64,000 nt of DNA from contig NC_084830.1 of assembly GCF_033115175.1 (NCBI RefSeq), positions 39,935,409 to 39,999,408 of the forward strand, written 5' to 3'. The translations under genes and the position numbers were made by a program. Source of the stretch: Lepus europaeus. Lineage: Eukaryota; Chordata; Mammalia; Lagomorpha; Leporidae. Below are positions 12,984 through 23,560 of this stretch, piece by piece. Under the pieces are notes generated by a model that searched no databases, had not been told where the DNA came from, and saw nothing but the letters and a program-made list of their open reading frames with translations. How positions within the stretch are numbered: the first letter of the stretch is position 1; each line of letters starts with the position of its first letter.

Positions 12984-13154
12984 CTCCATTTCCACAGCAG
13001 CAATACCTTGGTCATAATGACCCATCAGATTAGGGAAAAATGTCATGTTGTAGGCCATTTTCATACATCTGGGAACAGTAATTGGTTCACAGGTGAAGAG
13101 ACTGTGCCCCCTTATGAGGGGTAGAAACATACATGTCAACAGAAATGCAAACAT
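12984..13154 (-). CDS. FZD6: FZD6 (frizzled-6) first coding exon, partial gene
   Basis: This exon encodes 57 residues: a hydrophobic signal peptide (about residues 1-16, ending LPLIRG) and the start of the extracellular cysteine-rich Wnt-binding domain ([14 protein letters not shown], then [18 protein letters not shown]). FZD6 is a seven-pass plasma-membrane receptor of the Frizzled family that acts mainly in planar cell polarity. The wording matches mammalian FZD6 and not other frizzleds. The exon closes after GCT GTG GAA ATG GAG, directly followed by GTGAGT (12978-12983), a consensus donor in phase 0. The start chosen is the ATG at 13152-13154. Human FZD6, as I recall it, starts two codons earlier (MEMF...), but the matching codon here (13158-13160) is GTG. 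An in-frame TAA lies further upstream with no ATG between. The remaining exons, with the seven membrane segments, lie beyond position 1. The acceptor is not settled; a weak candidate would begin the exon at 13214. Confidence 0.95.
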
Positions 13155-13214
13155 GTCCACTGTCTTCAGATTCCCGATATTACCACATGTCTTAGGTTAA
13201 CTGCTCTCTTCATC

Positions 13215-13860
13215 CTCAGAGGATTCCCATCCAAAGGCAAAATGTTCAAATTCCTCATCTCATTATTTTACCATTTTGAAGGAAGCTGTTTTCCTGAAAA
13301 TGAGTTCTGGGTCAATTACTGTAAAAACAACCAAGAGGGTGTATCAGCAATATTTGTCATAAACGCCAATGCGGGTATCACAGTGCAGATTTTCATCCTG
13401 GGAAATGAACTGCGGAAAACGATGGAAAATTCCATCGTAGCAAGATACTCTGCACCTGCCCTAGCCAAGTGTGTGTTTGTGTCTTAGTTTTCAACAATAA
13501 AAGCGAATGATGGTTAGAGACGGTGTCATTTGCTGATACACCTCATCTGTAGGGACTGATGGCAGTTTGTGCCCCATGGAACTCGGGCTCCAAGGTGCGC
13601 ACAGCATGAATGATTTGGAGAAAAAAGGTAATGGTGGCGGTTAGGACTAAGTTAACAGGAATTAATAGAATCGTAAAATATAAGGGCTCTTGTAGGAATC
13701 TTATTATGCACAAGAAATTCGGGGTCCTGGGGAATTTCTTCAAATCTAAAGAGTTCTTAAACTTTTTAAAGATTCTAAAGAGCCAGGTTTTGTGACAGTC
13801 TTCTGGAAATATACTTTTCCTGTTTTTCAAAAGGTCACCTAGAAGGAGACTTCTAAGAGC
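13215..13860 (-). other. Intron 1 / 5'UTR interval of FZD6, nothing else recognised
   Basis: Between the CpG island and the first coding exon. It is of moderate GC with no interspersed repeat that I recognise, consistent with preserved promoter-proximal sequence. Short open frames on either strand here show no recognisable domain. Confidence 0.5.
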
Positions 13861-14374
13861 GAGTAAGTGGTATGGTTTCCATGGGCCGGCGTGGGGGAAG
13901 CGGCAGTGGTGCCCACCAAAGAGGAACGTGAGCCCATCTGTCCTGGGAGGGCCACCGAAGTCCTTGGGGAAAGAAGGGTGCGGGCCCCGAATGACGAATA
14001 AGCTCCCCCTGTCCCCACCCAGCGCACCGGTGCCCCCTTGCAGCGCCCCGGTCCCGGGCACCTGCTCCAGGCCTGGAGCCGGGCAGCCGCGGCGTCCCGG
14101 CCAGCAGCGCGCCACGGGGACCCGGCGTCGCCCCCACTTCCCTGGAAACCTGCGCTGCTGCCGGCCGGCCCGCCGCCGCCTTCCCCGCACCTGCGGCTCC
14201 AAGCGCCAGGCCCGCCCGCCCCATCCCGGACGCCGCCGCCCGGCACCCTCAGGTTCCGGGCCGCCCACCCCACCCCGGACGCGGCCCCAGCCCGCCCTGC
14301 ACCCCTCCAGGCCCACCCCGCTCCCCTCAGGGCCCGCCCGGCCGTCCGCCCAGTCGGGGCCGGAGGAGCCTCAC

Positions 14375-14640
14375 CTCGGACAGCGGTCGAAGGCCTCGCT
14401 CCCTCCCCGGCCCCGTCCAGCCCCACCGCCCCGCGCGACCACAGACGACTCCGGGGAATGTCCGGGCTCGAGCCGCAGGGGGAGCCGCACGGGGAGCGAG
14501 AGCTGAGCGATCCCGCGAGACTGCGCCGCCAGGTCGGGCGGGCAGGTCCGGGCTCGCGGCGGCGGCGGCGGCGGCGGCGGGACTGGTCCTCCGTGTGGGC
14601 CCCGCCCGCGCCGCGCCCGCAGACCCGGCTCGGCGGGTGA
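14375..14640 (-). other. FZD6: Candidate FZD6 non-coding exon 1
   Basis: On the minus strand the sequence CTGTCCGAG is followed by GTGAGG (14369-14374), the best splice donor in the CpG island. An exon ending at 14375 and starting somewhere around 14.5-14.7 kb would carry the (CGG)n tract in its 5'UTR. The upstream limit is only a placeholder because no transcription start can be read from sequence alone. Alternative donors exist: CAG/GTGCGG near 14186 and CAG/GTGCCC near 14055. Confidence 0.4.
14555..14581. repeat. (CGG)n microsatellite in CpG island
   Basis: Eight uninterrupted CGG units sit in the putative 5'UTR or promoter of FZD6. On the FZD6 sense (minus) strand they read CCG. Such tracts are often length-polymorphic. 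Confidence 0.95.
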
Positions 14641-14760
14641 CCGTCCCGGTGCCAGGGACGGCCTGGGGCCGGGGAGTCCCCTCCGCCTTGCGGTCCGTGA
14701 AGGCACCCGAGGCGCAGGGCCGTGCCCTGCTTGCTCTCCAGCCCTGAGGGCTTCACCGGT

Positions 14761-15189
14761 GAAGGACTCTTAGAAGCTCCTGGTGATCCTCAAGGTAAAG
14801 GCTCTTTTGAAAAGAACCCACTGAACTTCGGGTTTGGGGACCTGAGAATCCTTAAACAGAGCCAGTTTGCTCTGTAGTCAGTTGCCCCGGTGACCCGAGT
14901 TAGAAAGCGGGCAACATCCTGGATAATTGTCCAAAACAAAACAAAACAAAACAAACCACTTTTCTTATTTATCAGAGAGGGTGGGTTGCTACCTCGGAGC
15001 ACAAGGGACAGTGGAATTCCAATCCTAGTGGATCCTACAGCTTTACTGATGGAAAACCTTAACAGGAAGTTCAACCACTTAAGCCAGCCTGGTTTTTAGC
15101 GCGGACTCTGCCGCACGTCATCTCAGATAAATAACCTTATCTTTCAGCACCTTGGTTTCTGAGCAGTTTAGACAGGGTAATACATATGG
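14761..15189. other. Upstream flank of the CpG island
   Basis: GC content falls back to ordinary values. There is an (AAAAC)n run at about 14933-14955. No gene or repeat family is recognised. Confidence 0.5.
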
Positions 15190-15366
15190 CCACGCATTGC
15201 CTAGTGTTGGGGATACACTCTGAGAAATGCAGTTAGGCCATCACAGAGCGAACTTGGACAGACCTACAGGGCTGCATGGTGTATCATGGGTGGGAAAATC
15301 TTTGGGTCTGGTTCTGCCAACGCAGCCACAGGTGGAACTCAAAATTTGATAAATCTATAGCAATAA

Positions 15367-15369
<3 letters not shown>

Positions 15370-15408
<39 letters not shown>
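15370..15408. repeat. (TA)n microsatellite
   Basis: Thirty-nine bases of perfect alternating A and T, next to the 3' tail of the minus-strand CSINE. Confidence 0.97.
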
Positions 15409-15411
<3 letters not shown>

Positions 15412-15429
15412 CTATATTTTTTTTTACAA

Positions 15430-15752
15430 AAAGGATTTATTTATTTGAAAGAGTTACAGAGAGAGAGAGGGAGAGACACACACAGAGAGAGATCTTCTGT
15501 CTGCTGGTTCACTTCTCAGATGGCCCCAAGGGCCAAGGCTGGACCAGGTCCAAGCCAGGAGCCAGGAGATTTAATTAGGGTTTCCCATCTGAATGGCAGG
15601 TGCCCAGGCACTTGGCCATCTCCACTGCTTTCCCAGACACATTAGCTGGGAGTTGGATCAGAAGTGAAACAGCTGGGACACAAACTGGAGCCCATATGGG
15701 ATGCCAACATCACAGGCAGCAACTTTACCCACTATACCACAAAGCCAGCCCC
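15430..15752 (-). repeat. CSINE (CAAATAAATAAA class)
   Basis: Antisense copy: AAGGATTTATTTATTTGAAA, a GA-rich tract, CCCATATGGGATGCCAACAT and the head end CACAAAGCCAGCCCC. It is inserted in the DNA-transposon relic. No confident TSD. Confidence 0.9.
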
Positions 15753-16392
15753 TAGCAGGCTAATTTTTGAGTTGATAATTTTGTTTGCCTCACCACCATG
15801 ATGTTATAAATATCCAAGTAGCTGTGGGCAGAAAAAAATTTTCCCTACCTCTGGAGCCTGTTGCTCCTAGGCCACAAACCTATGCAGCATGTTACTGTAC
15901 TCTAGGCAGTTGTAACATAATGATTAGTTTTTATGTGTCTAAGCATAAAAAAGATATAGCAAAAATAGGGTATAAAAGATAAAAAAAAAAATGGTAAACT
16001 TGTTTAGGGCACTTATCACGCTTGAAGCTTGTGGGCTGGAAGTTTCTCTGAGTCTGTGAGTGAGTGGAGAGAATGAAGGCCTAGGCTATAACAGTACACC
16101 GATGCATACATTATAAACACCAGGCACTTAGGCTACCCTAAAGTTATAAAAAAGGATCTCATATTTCAATAATAATTTAAAATTAGCATGTAAACAAACT
16201 TTATAACGTTTTTGACTCATAACAGCTTAAGATGCAAACATTGAACAGCTATACAAGAGTTTACTCTTATATAGTCTTTACTCTTATTTTAAACTTTTGC
16301 ATATCTTTTTTTTACTTTTAAACTTTTTTGTTCAAAACTAAGACATACTCAGTATTTCTGTGTGTATCTGTTTCTTGAGTTAAACAAAACAG

Positions 16393-16409
16393 ACACACAC
16401 ACACACACA
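16393..16409. repeat. Short (AC)n run
   Basis: Seventeen bases of alternating A and C inside the DNA-transposon relic. Confidence 0.9.
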
Positions 16410-16754
16410 TGTAAGCAGCAGCCTTGGTCTACACAGGGTCAAACTCTTCAGTCACTCTCTTCTCTGTCGACTCTTGTCCCACTGGAAGGTCTTCAGGGGT
16501 GGTGACGTGCAGGGAGCTGTCATCTCCTATGACAATACCTCCTGTCCTGAGGGACCTGCTACGGCTCTTGAGGAGGTGTCACTCTTTTCAGAACTATGTC
16601 CTCGGTAGTTTGCTTGATTTGTTTCTTTTTCTTCTTTAGCCTCCTATGGAAGCAGGTAATGCACCATGAACATTATCTGGTAATGAAAACCTTTCAGTAT
16701 TGGGGTCCATGTTTTCTGACTTTCTAAGGAGCTTGTTGAAGTCCGCCAAAGCTT

Positions 16755-17143
16755 CTGCTCTGGTTTGGATATGATTGACGTGTCCCCTGGTGGTTTGTGT
16801 TGATTTAATCCCAATCATGGATGAAGAGGCTGGAAACTTACTCTATGATGTTAGAGGTAGGGTCTTAGGGGGTGATTAGGGTTAGATCAGTGCATCACGG
16901 CAGAGCCCCCAGGATTGAATACGAGTGGCCAAGTAGAATGAGAGAGTCCAGAAGATAGATACACATATGATCACCCTGTCTCTTGCCCCGTGGTGTCCCG
17001 TACCACCTCAGAACTTAGCCAGCAAAAAGCCAATGGCACCCCTAGTTCTTTCACCTCCAGAGCTGTGAGCCACAATACACCCCTTATCTTTATAAAGTTA
17101 CCCAGCCTTGGATATCTTGTTACAGTAACAGAAAACAGAGGAG
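16755..17143 (+). mobile_element. MaLR-type (ERVL-MaLR) LTR remnant
   Basis: Pattern of MST/MLT1-like LTRs: CTCTGGTTTGGATATGATTG, GGGTCTTAGGGGGTGATTAG, then GAGCTGTGAGCCACAATACA, TATAAAGTTACCCAGCCTTG and ending GTAACAGAAAACAGAG. Old retroviral-like LTR with no internal genes attached. Confidence 0.65.
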
Positions 17144-18069
17144 GGCACATTCTTCTCTCTTTCCTGCCATTTCCTATTCTCTTGCCTCTTTAGTTTTGTA
17201 TTCCTTTCTCAGTTCCTCTATAATCTTATGGGACTGTCATTATATATGTGGTCCATTATTGACCAGAATGTCATTATGCAGTGATTAAAATGTGATTAAA
17301 ATGATGGTTAGCATTTATGGAACACAAATAGCTCAGCATAGGGCTAAATCCTTTATATGCATTTATGGCTAATTGATAGGACCTTCCTATGTGGTAGATA
17401 GAATTCTATGTGAAGCAAATGAACTTCTGGAAGCACTTTGACAGATGTCAGGTGCCTTTTACATGGAAGCTGTCCTTGTCACAAAAAACATCCTGCAGCG
17501 CCAAACAAAAGTCAGATTTCAATACCTGGGGTAAAGGATACCACCGAGTAACCAGAAGTAAGAATTTTGAAATCTGCTAAGCATCAAAGTGGGGGAAAGA
17601 CTTCAATCTGGAGAGGATATTTCCTCTTCAGTTTTATCAAGGGCTTAGGCCTGATGTGGGAGGAAAGAAAGTGATGAAGAAATGCTAACACCATTTACAA
17701 CTGGACAGTTTGTGTGTTGCCAAATAAATTTCACACGGGAAGAATATTTCTCCCTAAGTTTCTACATAGGAAGATTATTTCTCCCCAATTCTTAGAAACT
17801 TAACAAAACTTTCTGTGATTGGCCTAGAATACTTGAATGCAAAAATGACATTTTAAAGTGATACTGTTAAAATTCAAATTAACCCGTGTTACATGATTTA
17901 GAGGGGAAACTGGTAAGCGTTAGTCTACACAGAAGTAATCCTATTTCTCTGTAATTGCATTTAATTACATAGCCAGCAGTGATGAACTACAATGATTTTG
18001 TGTCAGGGTGAGTTTGGAATATTTAGGCAATTGTCCGTACCAGCATTTTCAACATAAAAAGTTCATCTC
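17144..18069. other. Unassigned intergenic sequence
   Basis: No gene recognised. About 17295-17410 may be an eroded antisense MIR (weak). Confidence 0.45.
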
Positions 18070-18168
18070 AATAGCATGAAAATAAGAACACAGACTTTGG
18101 CATTCAAAATTCCTGGGTTCAAGGGCTAGCTTTAGCACTTACCAGCTGTGTGAACTTGTGTTTGACAT
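18070..18168 (+). repeat. MIR SINE fragment
   Basis: ACACAGACTTTGGCATTCAA, CCTGGGTTCAAGGGCTAGCT and CTTACCAGCTGTGTGAACTT follow the tRNA-related half of MIR. Confidence 0.7.
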
Positions 18169-18174
18169 TAACTT

Positions 18175-19690
18175 GGAGGAAATTTTAGATATTATTGCTT
18201 CAAATATTTCTTCCGTTCAATTTTCTTTTTTTTTCTCCAACTGATATTCCCATTACATACATGTTACACTTTTTTTTTAATTATTCCACAGTTCTTGGGA
18301 CTTATGTTTCCTTTTTTTTATGTCTTTTTTTTCCTTTTCAACTTCAGAAGCTTCTATTAACATAGCCTCAAACTCAGAGACTGTTCCCTCAACCATGTCC
18401 ATTCTAGTAATAATGAGCCCAGCAAAGGAATTTCCCATCTCTGGCACAATGTTTTTATTCCTAGGAATTCTCTTACTTATTATTTCTTAGAATTTCCATG
18501 TCTCTGCTTACATGACCCATCTGTTCTTGCATGTGGTCTCCTTTATCGCCTTTAGCAAATGAATCGTAATTATTTTAAGACCCTGGTCTGAAAATCCAGT
18601 ACCTCTGCTGTATCTGAGTGTGGTTCTGATGCTTATTCTGTCTTCCCAGACTATGATTTTTGCTTTATAGTATGCCTTAGAATTTTTGTTAAGATCTGCT
18701 GGCACCGTGGCTCAACAGGCTAATCCTCCGCCTTGTGGCGCCGGCACACCAGGTTCTAGTCCCGGTCGGGGCACCGATCCTGTCCCGGTTGCCCCTCTTC
18801 CAGGCCAGCTCTCTGCTGTGGCCAGGGAGTGCAGTGGAGGATGGCACAAGTCCTTGGGCCCTGCACCCCATGGGAGACCAGGAGAAGCACCTGGCTCCTG
18901 CCATCGGATCAGCGCGGTGCGCCGGCCGCAGCGCGCTACCGCGGCGGCCATTGGAGGGTGAACCAACGGCAAAAGGAAGACCTTTCTCTCTGTCTCTCTC
19001 TCACTGTCCACTCTGCCTGTCAAAAAAAAAAAAAAAAGAATTTTTGTTAAGATCTGAACATGATGTCCTGAGTGAAAGGAAGAGTGGGAAGTAGGACTTG
19101 GGGCTGTGGTAGTAAAGCTGTGCAGGTGGGGAACCCTTCTAGAGAGCTATGATTAGATCTCAGTCTTAGTGAGCCTTGCCCTGGGCTGTGAACTTCTCGG
19201 TTTTTCCCCCTCCTTGGGTGAGACAGGAGGGCTATCAGGGGCTAGTTGGATATTTCTTTTCCTCTGGGTTATTAGACTCCGATAAAGAGCAATTGATTGG
19301 GCTCTGGTGAAGTAGTTTTCCTTGAGGGCAGGCGGGCTGTGTGAAGAACAGAATGCACTGGCATATTTCAACATAGTTCCTTTTCCCCTCTCCCTGCTGA
19401 ATATAGGAGGGAATTTTTCTCTGATTTTCAGTGAGAGAACCCAGAAGTGTTCCTGAAGCTAAAACACAGAAGTGTGGCTATGTTTCCCAAAGCTTAGGCC
19501 TATTGGGATTTTTAACTGTCAGACTAATTCACACCGAGCCTCTAGCAGTTCATCAGTTCAGTTTCTGATTTTCTTCCCCTGTTCTGGTTCCCTCGGTGGT
19601 TTCTGCTTGTGGATTCCTGCTCTGGAAAGTTTTTCAAGTATCTGCTTCTTTGTCTCTACTCCGGGGAGCAGTAGTTTGCCCAGTGACTGC
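18175..19690 (-). repeat. Probable old L1M 5' region, antisense
   Basis: AT/CT-rich sequence (CTCAACCATGTCCATTCTAG; TTCTGATGCTTATTCTGTC; later AAGCTGTGCAGGTGGGGAAC) resembles antisense ORF1 or 5'UTR of ancient L1M elements. Assignment is by impression and the limits are approximate. A plus-strand CSINE splits it. Confidence 0.35.
18699..19036 (+). repeat. CSINE (TGTCAAAA class) with perfect 20-bp TSD
   Basis: Flanked by identical AGAATTTTTGTTAAGATCTG at 18679-18698 and 19037-19056, the longest perfect TSD in the window and a sign of a recent insertion. The first few head bases are missing (starts CTGGCACCGTGGC). Confidence 0.97.
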
Positions 19691-20704
19691 TAAGAAAAGT
19701 TGCTGATTTTCAGTTTGTTCAATATTTTACTTATTGTGAGGATGAAGTGACAACTTCCAAGGTCTTTACAGGCCAAAGTGGGAACTCCAATTTATGCTTG
19801 TGACCACTAACCTAATGTTAAGGCTCTGTGTAGGAACCTGGAGAGCAGATAGCACCAGAGGGATTCCAACTGGGAAAGGCTGGATTGAACAGAGGCACAG
19901 AAGAGAACAGAGAGAAAGAGAACTTGTGAGGAAAGCAGTTCCAACAGTGCCATGGGCCCCTTCCCTGCTGAAGTTCTCTCCCAAACCTTTCTTTGCGCGG
20001 ATTTTAGAAGCTCTGCTCATGGCTCTGGATCCTCTAAGTGACATTAAGAATTAATAACACACTGAGTTAACTTAGGGGAGTCTAGGAACATGTCAAAGAG
20101 GACAGCCTTTACTTAAAAATAAACATTCACTTGAAATGCATTACCTGTTGCTTCCTACTTTAATTGCCACAGTGCTTGTGACATAGCAATTAACCTTTGG
20201 ATTGTAGCCATTATGGTTGGCTAGAAATATACTTTCCAGTTATTACCACCAGTATTACTGGAAAAGTGAAACTTTCAGCCCAGTAGTAACATGACACTGT
20301 TGGAAAGAGCCACATATTTTAATGACAGTTTGATGTGTAAGATTGCCTCTTTGGAGCTCTGGTATTGTCATTTGCAATTAGAGATTCACAATGCTAAAGA
20401 AAAATAGGCTCAGCATTACTAATGCTTTGAGTTACATTTTGTGCATGTGAGTTTACCCTGTTGATCTTTGTTTGTAGTGGCTTCAATACTACCACCTGCT
20501 CACCTTGAATATTTAATATCCTTCCTTCTAGCATTATACCTTGTCTGGTTAAATTATTATCTAGAAAAGGGCTTCTTGTCCACAGTTAGTGATTTAGACA
20601 ATAGCTAAATTTCATTATATGCAAACTCAACTTTATACCTACCCGGGCATCATGGGCTGCTAATGACTGCAGGTGATTTTCAAAATTGCTTTAAAAACAA
20701 ATGG
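19691..20704. other. Unassigned intergenic sequence
   Basis: Open frames on both strands at about 19766-20054 overlap each other, show no domain and are not called. Confidence 0.45.
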
Positions 20705-20892
20705 GATAAATTAATATATTGGAAGATTTAGTATTGCTAAAATGGCCATACTACACAAAGTGATCTACAGAGTCAATGTTTTTCCTATTAAAAATTCAAA
20801 ATATTTTTTCACAGATTTAGAAGAAAATCCTAAAAATTGTATGGAACCACAAAAGACCCTGAGTAGCCAAAGCAGTCTTAAGAAAGAGAAAC

Positions 20893-21231
20893 AGGGGCCA
20901 GCACTGTGGTGTAGTGGGTTAAGGATCCACCAGAGTTCTGGCATCCCATATGGGCACCAGTTCGAGTCCCAGCTGCTCCACTTCCAATCCAGCTCCCCGC
21001 TGATGGCCTGGGAAGGCAGTGGAGGATGACCTGAGTGCTTGGGCCCCTGTACCCACGTAGGAGACCTGGAGGAGGCTCCTGGTTTGTGGCTTTGGATTGG
21101 CTCAGCTCTGGCCTTTGTGGCCATTTGAGGAGTGAGCCAGCATGGATGGAGGACCTCTTTCTCTGTTTCTCCTTCTCTCTGTAACTCTGCTTCTCAAGTA
21201 AATAAATAAATCTTTTTGTTAAAAAAAAAAA
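20893..21231 (+). repeat. CSINE (CAAATAAATAAA class)
   Basis: GGGGCCAGCACTGTGGTGTA head to AAGTAAATAAATAAATC and poly-A, inside the L1 ORF2 relic between its AAGAAAGAGAAAC and GCTAGATGCATCAC sequences. Confidence 0.93.
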
Positions 21232-21325
21232 AAGCTAGATGCATCACACTTTCTGATTTCAAACAGTATTGCAAACCTACCATAGTCAAAACAGAATGGT
21301 ATAGAGATTAAGACAGACAAAATAG

Positions 21326-21695
21326 GGGCCGGTGCTGTGGCGCAGTGGGTTAAAGCCCTGGCCTGAAGCACCGGCATCCCATATGGGTGCCAGTTCTAGT
21401 CCTGGCTGCTCCTCTTCCGATCCAGCTCTCTGCTGTGGCCTGGGATAGCAGTGGAAGATGGCCCAGGTCTGTGGGCCCATGCACCTGCATAGGAGACCCA
21501 GAGGAAGCTCCTGGCTCCTGACTGTTGTGGCCATCTGGGGAGTGAACCTACAGATGGAAGACCTCTCTCCATGTCTCTACCTCTCTCAGTAACTCTGTCT
21601 TTCAAATAAATAAAATAAATCTTTTTTAAAAAAAGAGCAGAAAGTAATTTGAATCAATTGGTAATTTACAAAAAGAAAGAAGTTAAAGATTATAA
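21326..21695 (+). repeat. CSINE with about 62 bp of extra 3' sequence before its TSD
   Basis: The SINE body ends in poly-A at about 21633. The matching duplication AAGACAGACAAAATAG (21310-21325) only recurs at 21696-21711. The intervening 62 bases are not L1 and not SINE. The L1 relic resumes directly after the second TSD copy (ACCAATAGAACAGTG), so the extra bases arrived with the SINE. Confidence 0.85.
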
Positions 21696-21903
21696 AAGAC
21701 AGACAAAATAGACCAATAGAACAGTGTAGAGAGCCTAGAGATAAACCCATGAATTTATCATCAACTAATTTTTGACAAGGGCACCAAGAATACACAATAG
21801 GGAAAACAGTCTCTTCAATAAATGGTATTGGGAACACTGGATATCTGCATGCAAAATGATAAAATCGGGTCTTTACCATTCACCACATATAAAGGCTAAA
21901 TTG

Positions 21904-22190
21904 AGGGGCAGGCCTAGTGGTTCAGTGGATTAAATCACTGCTTGGGATGCCAACATCCCATGCTGGAGTGCCTAGTTAAAACCCCAGCTACTCCCCTTCA
22001 GATCTAGCTTGCTAATGTGATCCAGGGAGGCAGCAGGTCAGCAGGTGATTACTCAAATGGTTGGGTACCTGTCACCTACAATCCCAGACCCAGCTGGGAT
22101 TTTGGAGCTCCTAACTTTGGTTGGGCCCAGCATTGGATGTTGTGGGCATTTGGAGAAGGAAGCACAAGCGAGTGTTACAGATCGGAATAA
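21904..22190 (+). repeat. CSINE, old degraded copy
   Basis: GGGGCAGGCCTAGTGGTTCA, GATGCCAACATCCCATGCTG, CCAGCTACTCCCCTTCAGAT. The 3' third is barely recognisable. Downstream, two near-identical blocks (TGTGCAAAGGAGACTCTTAC near 22215 and TGTGCAGCGGAGACTCTTAC near 22257) form a small local duplication. Confidence 0.7.
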
Positions 22191-22745
22191 GTGGTGTCTG
22201 AGGCAGTGTCTAATGTGCAAAGGAGACTCTTACACCCCCCTGCCCCCGCAATCTGATGTGCAGCGGAGACTCTTACTCCTCACCACCATTATAGCAAATA
22301 CATTACCTTGTAGCAGCTTTATTATCCTTAACTGCTAAAATTTGGATGCTACCAAGGTGCATCGTTCATCAGGTGACTGGATAAATCAACTGTGATACAT
22401 CCAGACATTAAAAGAAGTGAGCTCTCAGGTCATGAGAAGACATGATGGAAACTTAAATGCATGTTACTAAATGAAAAAAAGCCAATCTGAAAAGCCTACA
22501 TACTGTATGACCTTTTAGAAAATGCACATATGTGACATTCTTGGACACACAAAACTATGTAGGCAGTACCCAGATCAGCAGTTTCCAAGGGTTTATGGGA
22601 GGAATGGAGGCATAAGCAGAGAACAGATTTTTAGGGTAGTGAAGCTACTCTGTGTGACAGCACAATGATGGATACAGGTCCCTCTACAGCTGTCAAAACG
22701 TATAACATGCATGCTGCCAAGAGCATAATCCCTACTCCAGTGGAA

Positions 22746-23367
22746 AAAATAGACAAGGCAGAGGAAATTTCTAGAAAATTAGATATGTCTTGGTCATATT
22801 TCATCTAATTTGGCATTTAAGAGACATAGCAGAGCAGTATAAGCTACAAGACTGCGGAAAATGTGGAAATGGACACTTTGCTTGGCTTTTTCCCTGTTGG
22901 ATTGATTTAATTATGGTTGAAGTGTTGGCCGTCCATTGCATTCAGCAAGAAAAACAGTGATTTGAAGCATGCTGTAGCTATCCTGAGCTGCAGGGAGACT
23001 CTGAAGGAAAATAATCATCTTGATTATTAGGAATGATTAAGAAATCTGTTCAGATCATTTTAGTTAACAATAACCTGATTTTAAAATGCTTTTTGCATAA
23101 CCCTGTTTTACATATTTTCTAAGCCTGCTTTACACACATTTCCAACTCTGGGTAGAATGGAAACTCTCATATTGTAGAATTGATTCTCTTGGAAAAGGAG
23201 TGTTTTGTCTCCTTGCTCCTCTGCTTTTGGTAATGAGTCTTTTTAAACTTTATTTCCCTATAACAGGTTCCAAGTTTCAGAAAACATCAGGAAATACTTA
23301 CAGCTACCAAGTCTTGTGACTTTAAGTATAGTCTCTGCAAACAATCTTCCCCTTTGGGTCAGAGAGC
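22746..23367. other. Unassigned intergenic sequence
   Basis: No gene or confident repeat recognised. Confidence 0.5.
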
Positions 23368-23560
23368 AAGAGGCAGTATAGTGTGGCTGAAAGCAAGGGA
23401 TGTAGCTATAGACTTCCTGGGTTCTAATCCTGGACTGGATTTTCCTAACTCTGTACCTTAAACTCTGCTGTGGTTTGTGTATCTGTAAAATCAGTTTAAT
23501 AATAATCCTGCATTTCTCATTAGCTGTGATGTTTAAGAAGTATGTGAGGTTTAAGAAGTA
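23368..23560 (+). repeat. MIR SINE fossil
   Basis: CAGTATAGTGTGGCTGAAAG, CTTCCTGGGTTCTAATCCTG and GTATCTGTAAAATCAGTTTA follow the MIR order. Confidence 0.7.

Larger units (their letters stand above)
13860..14760 (-). promoter_or_regulatory. FZD6: CpG island, FZD6 promoter and first-exon region
   Basis: Composition changes sharply from the AT-rich flanks to a roughly 0.9 kb block packed with CpG, CCGCCC/GGGCGG Sp1-type boxes and a (CGG)n run. It lies about 0.7-1.6 kb upstream of the FZD6 start codon, as expected for a TATA-less housekeeping-type promoter followed by a non-coding exon 1. No TATA box stands out. Long open frames on both strands here are a by-product of few stop codons in GC-rich DNA and are not called as genes. 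CpG-island promoters often fire in both directions, so a divergent non-coding transcript is possible, but nothing here demonstrates one. Confidence 0.85.
15190..16640. mobile_element. Old DNA-transposon relic interrupted by (TA)n and a CSINE
   Basis: Begins GGGGATACACTCTGAGAAAT and resumes after the CSINE with GCAGCATGTTACTGTACTCT, GGGCACTTATCACGCTTGAA, GTCTGTGAGTGAGTGGAGAG, TTTAAACTTTTTTGTTCAAA and GTCCCACTGGAAGGTCTTCA followed by GGAGCTGTCATCTCCTATGA. I recognise this order as an abundant mammalian cut-and-paste transposon that retained internal sequence. The family name and orientation are not certain. No intact transposase frame remains. Confidence 0.5.
20705..22745 (+). repeat. Old L1 (L1ME-type) ORF2 C-terminus and 3'UTR, CSINE-filled
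   Basis: Between SINEs the sequence follows L1 ORF2: AAATGGCCATACTACACAAA, ATGGAACCACAAAAGACCCT, TTTCTGATTTCAAACAGTAT, then AACTAATTTTTGACAAGGGC and CAATAAATGGTATTGGGAAC. After the third SINE it continues into the 3'UTR: GGTGACTGGATAAATCAACT, CTACATACTGTATGACCTTT and TGAAGCTACTCTGTGTGAC. Reading frames are destroyed. Three CSINEs interrupt it. Confidence 0.8.

Noticed and set aside
13543-14756. Long open frames of 111-305 codons on both strands in the CpG island
   Set aside because: GC-rich DNA has few stop codons. The frames overlap on both strands, are rich in Pro/Arg/Gly/Ala and show no domain. The region is better explained as FZD6 promoter and 5'UTR.
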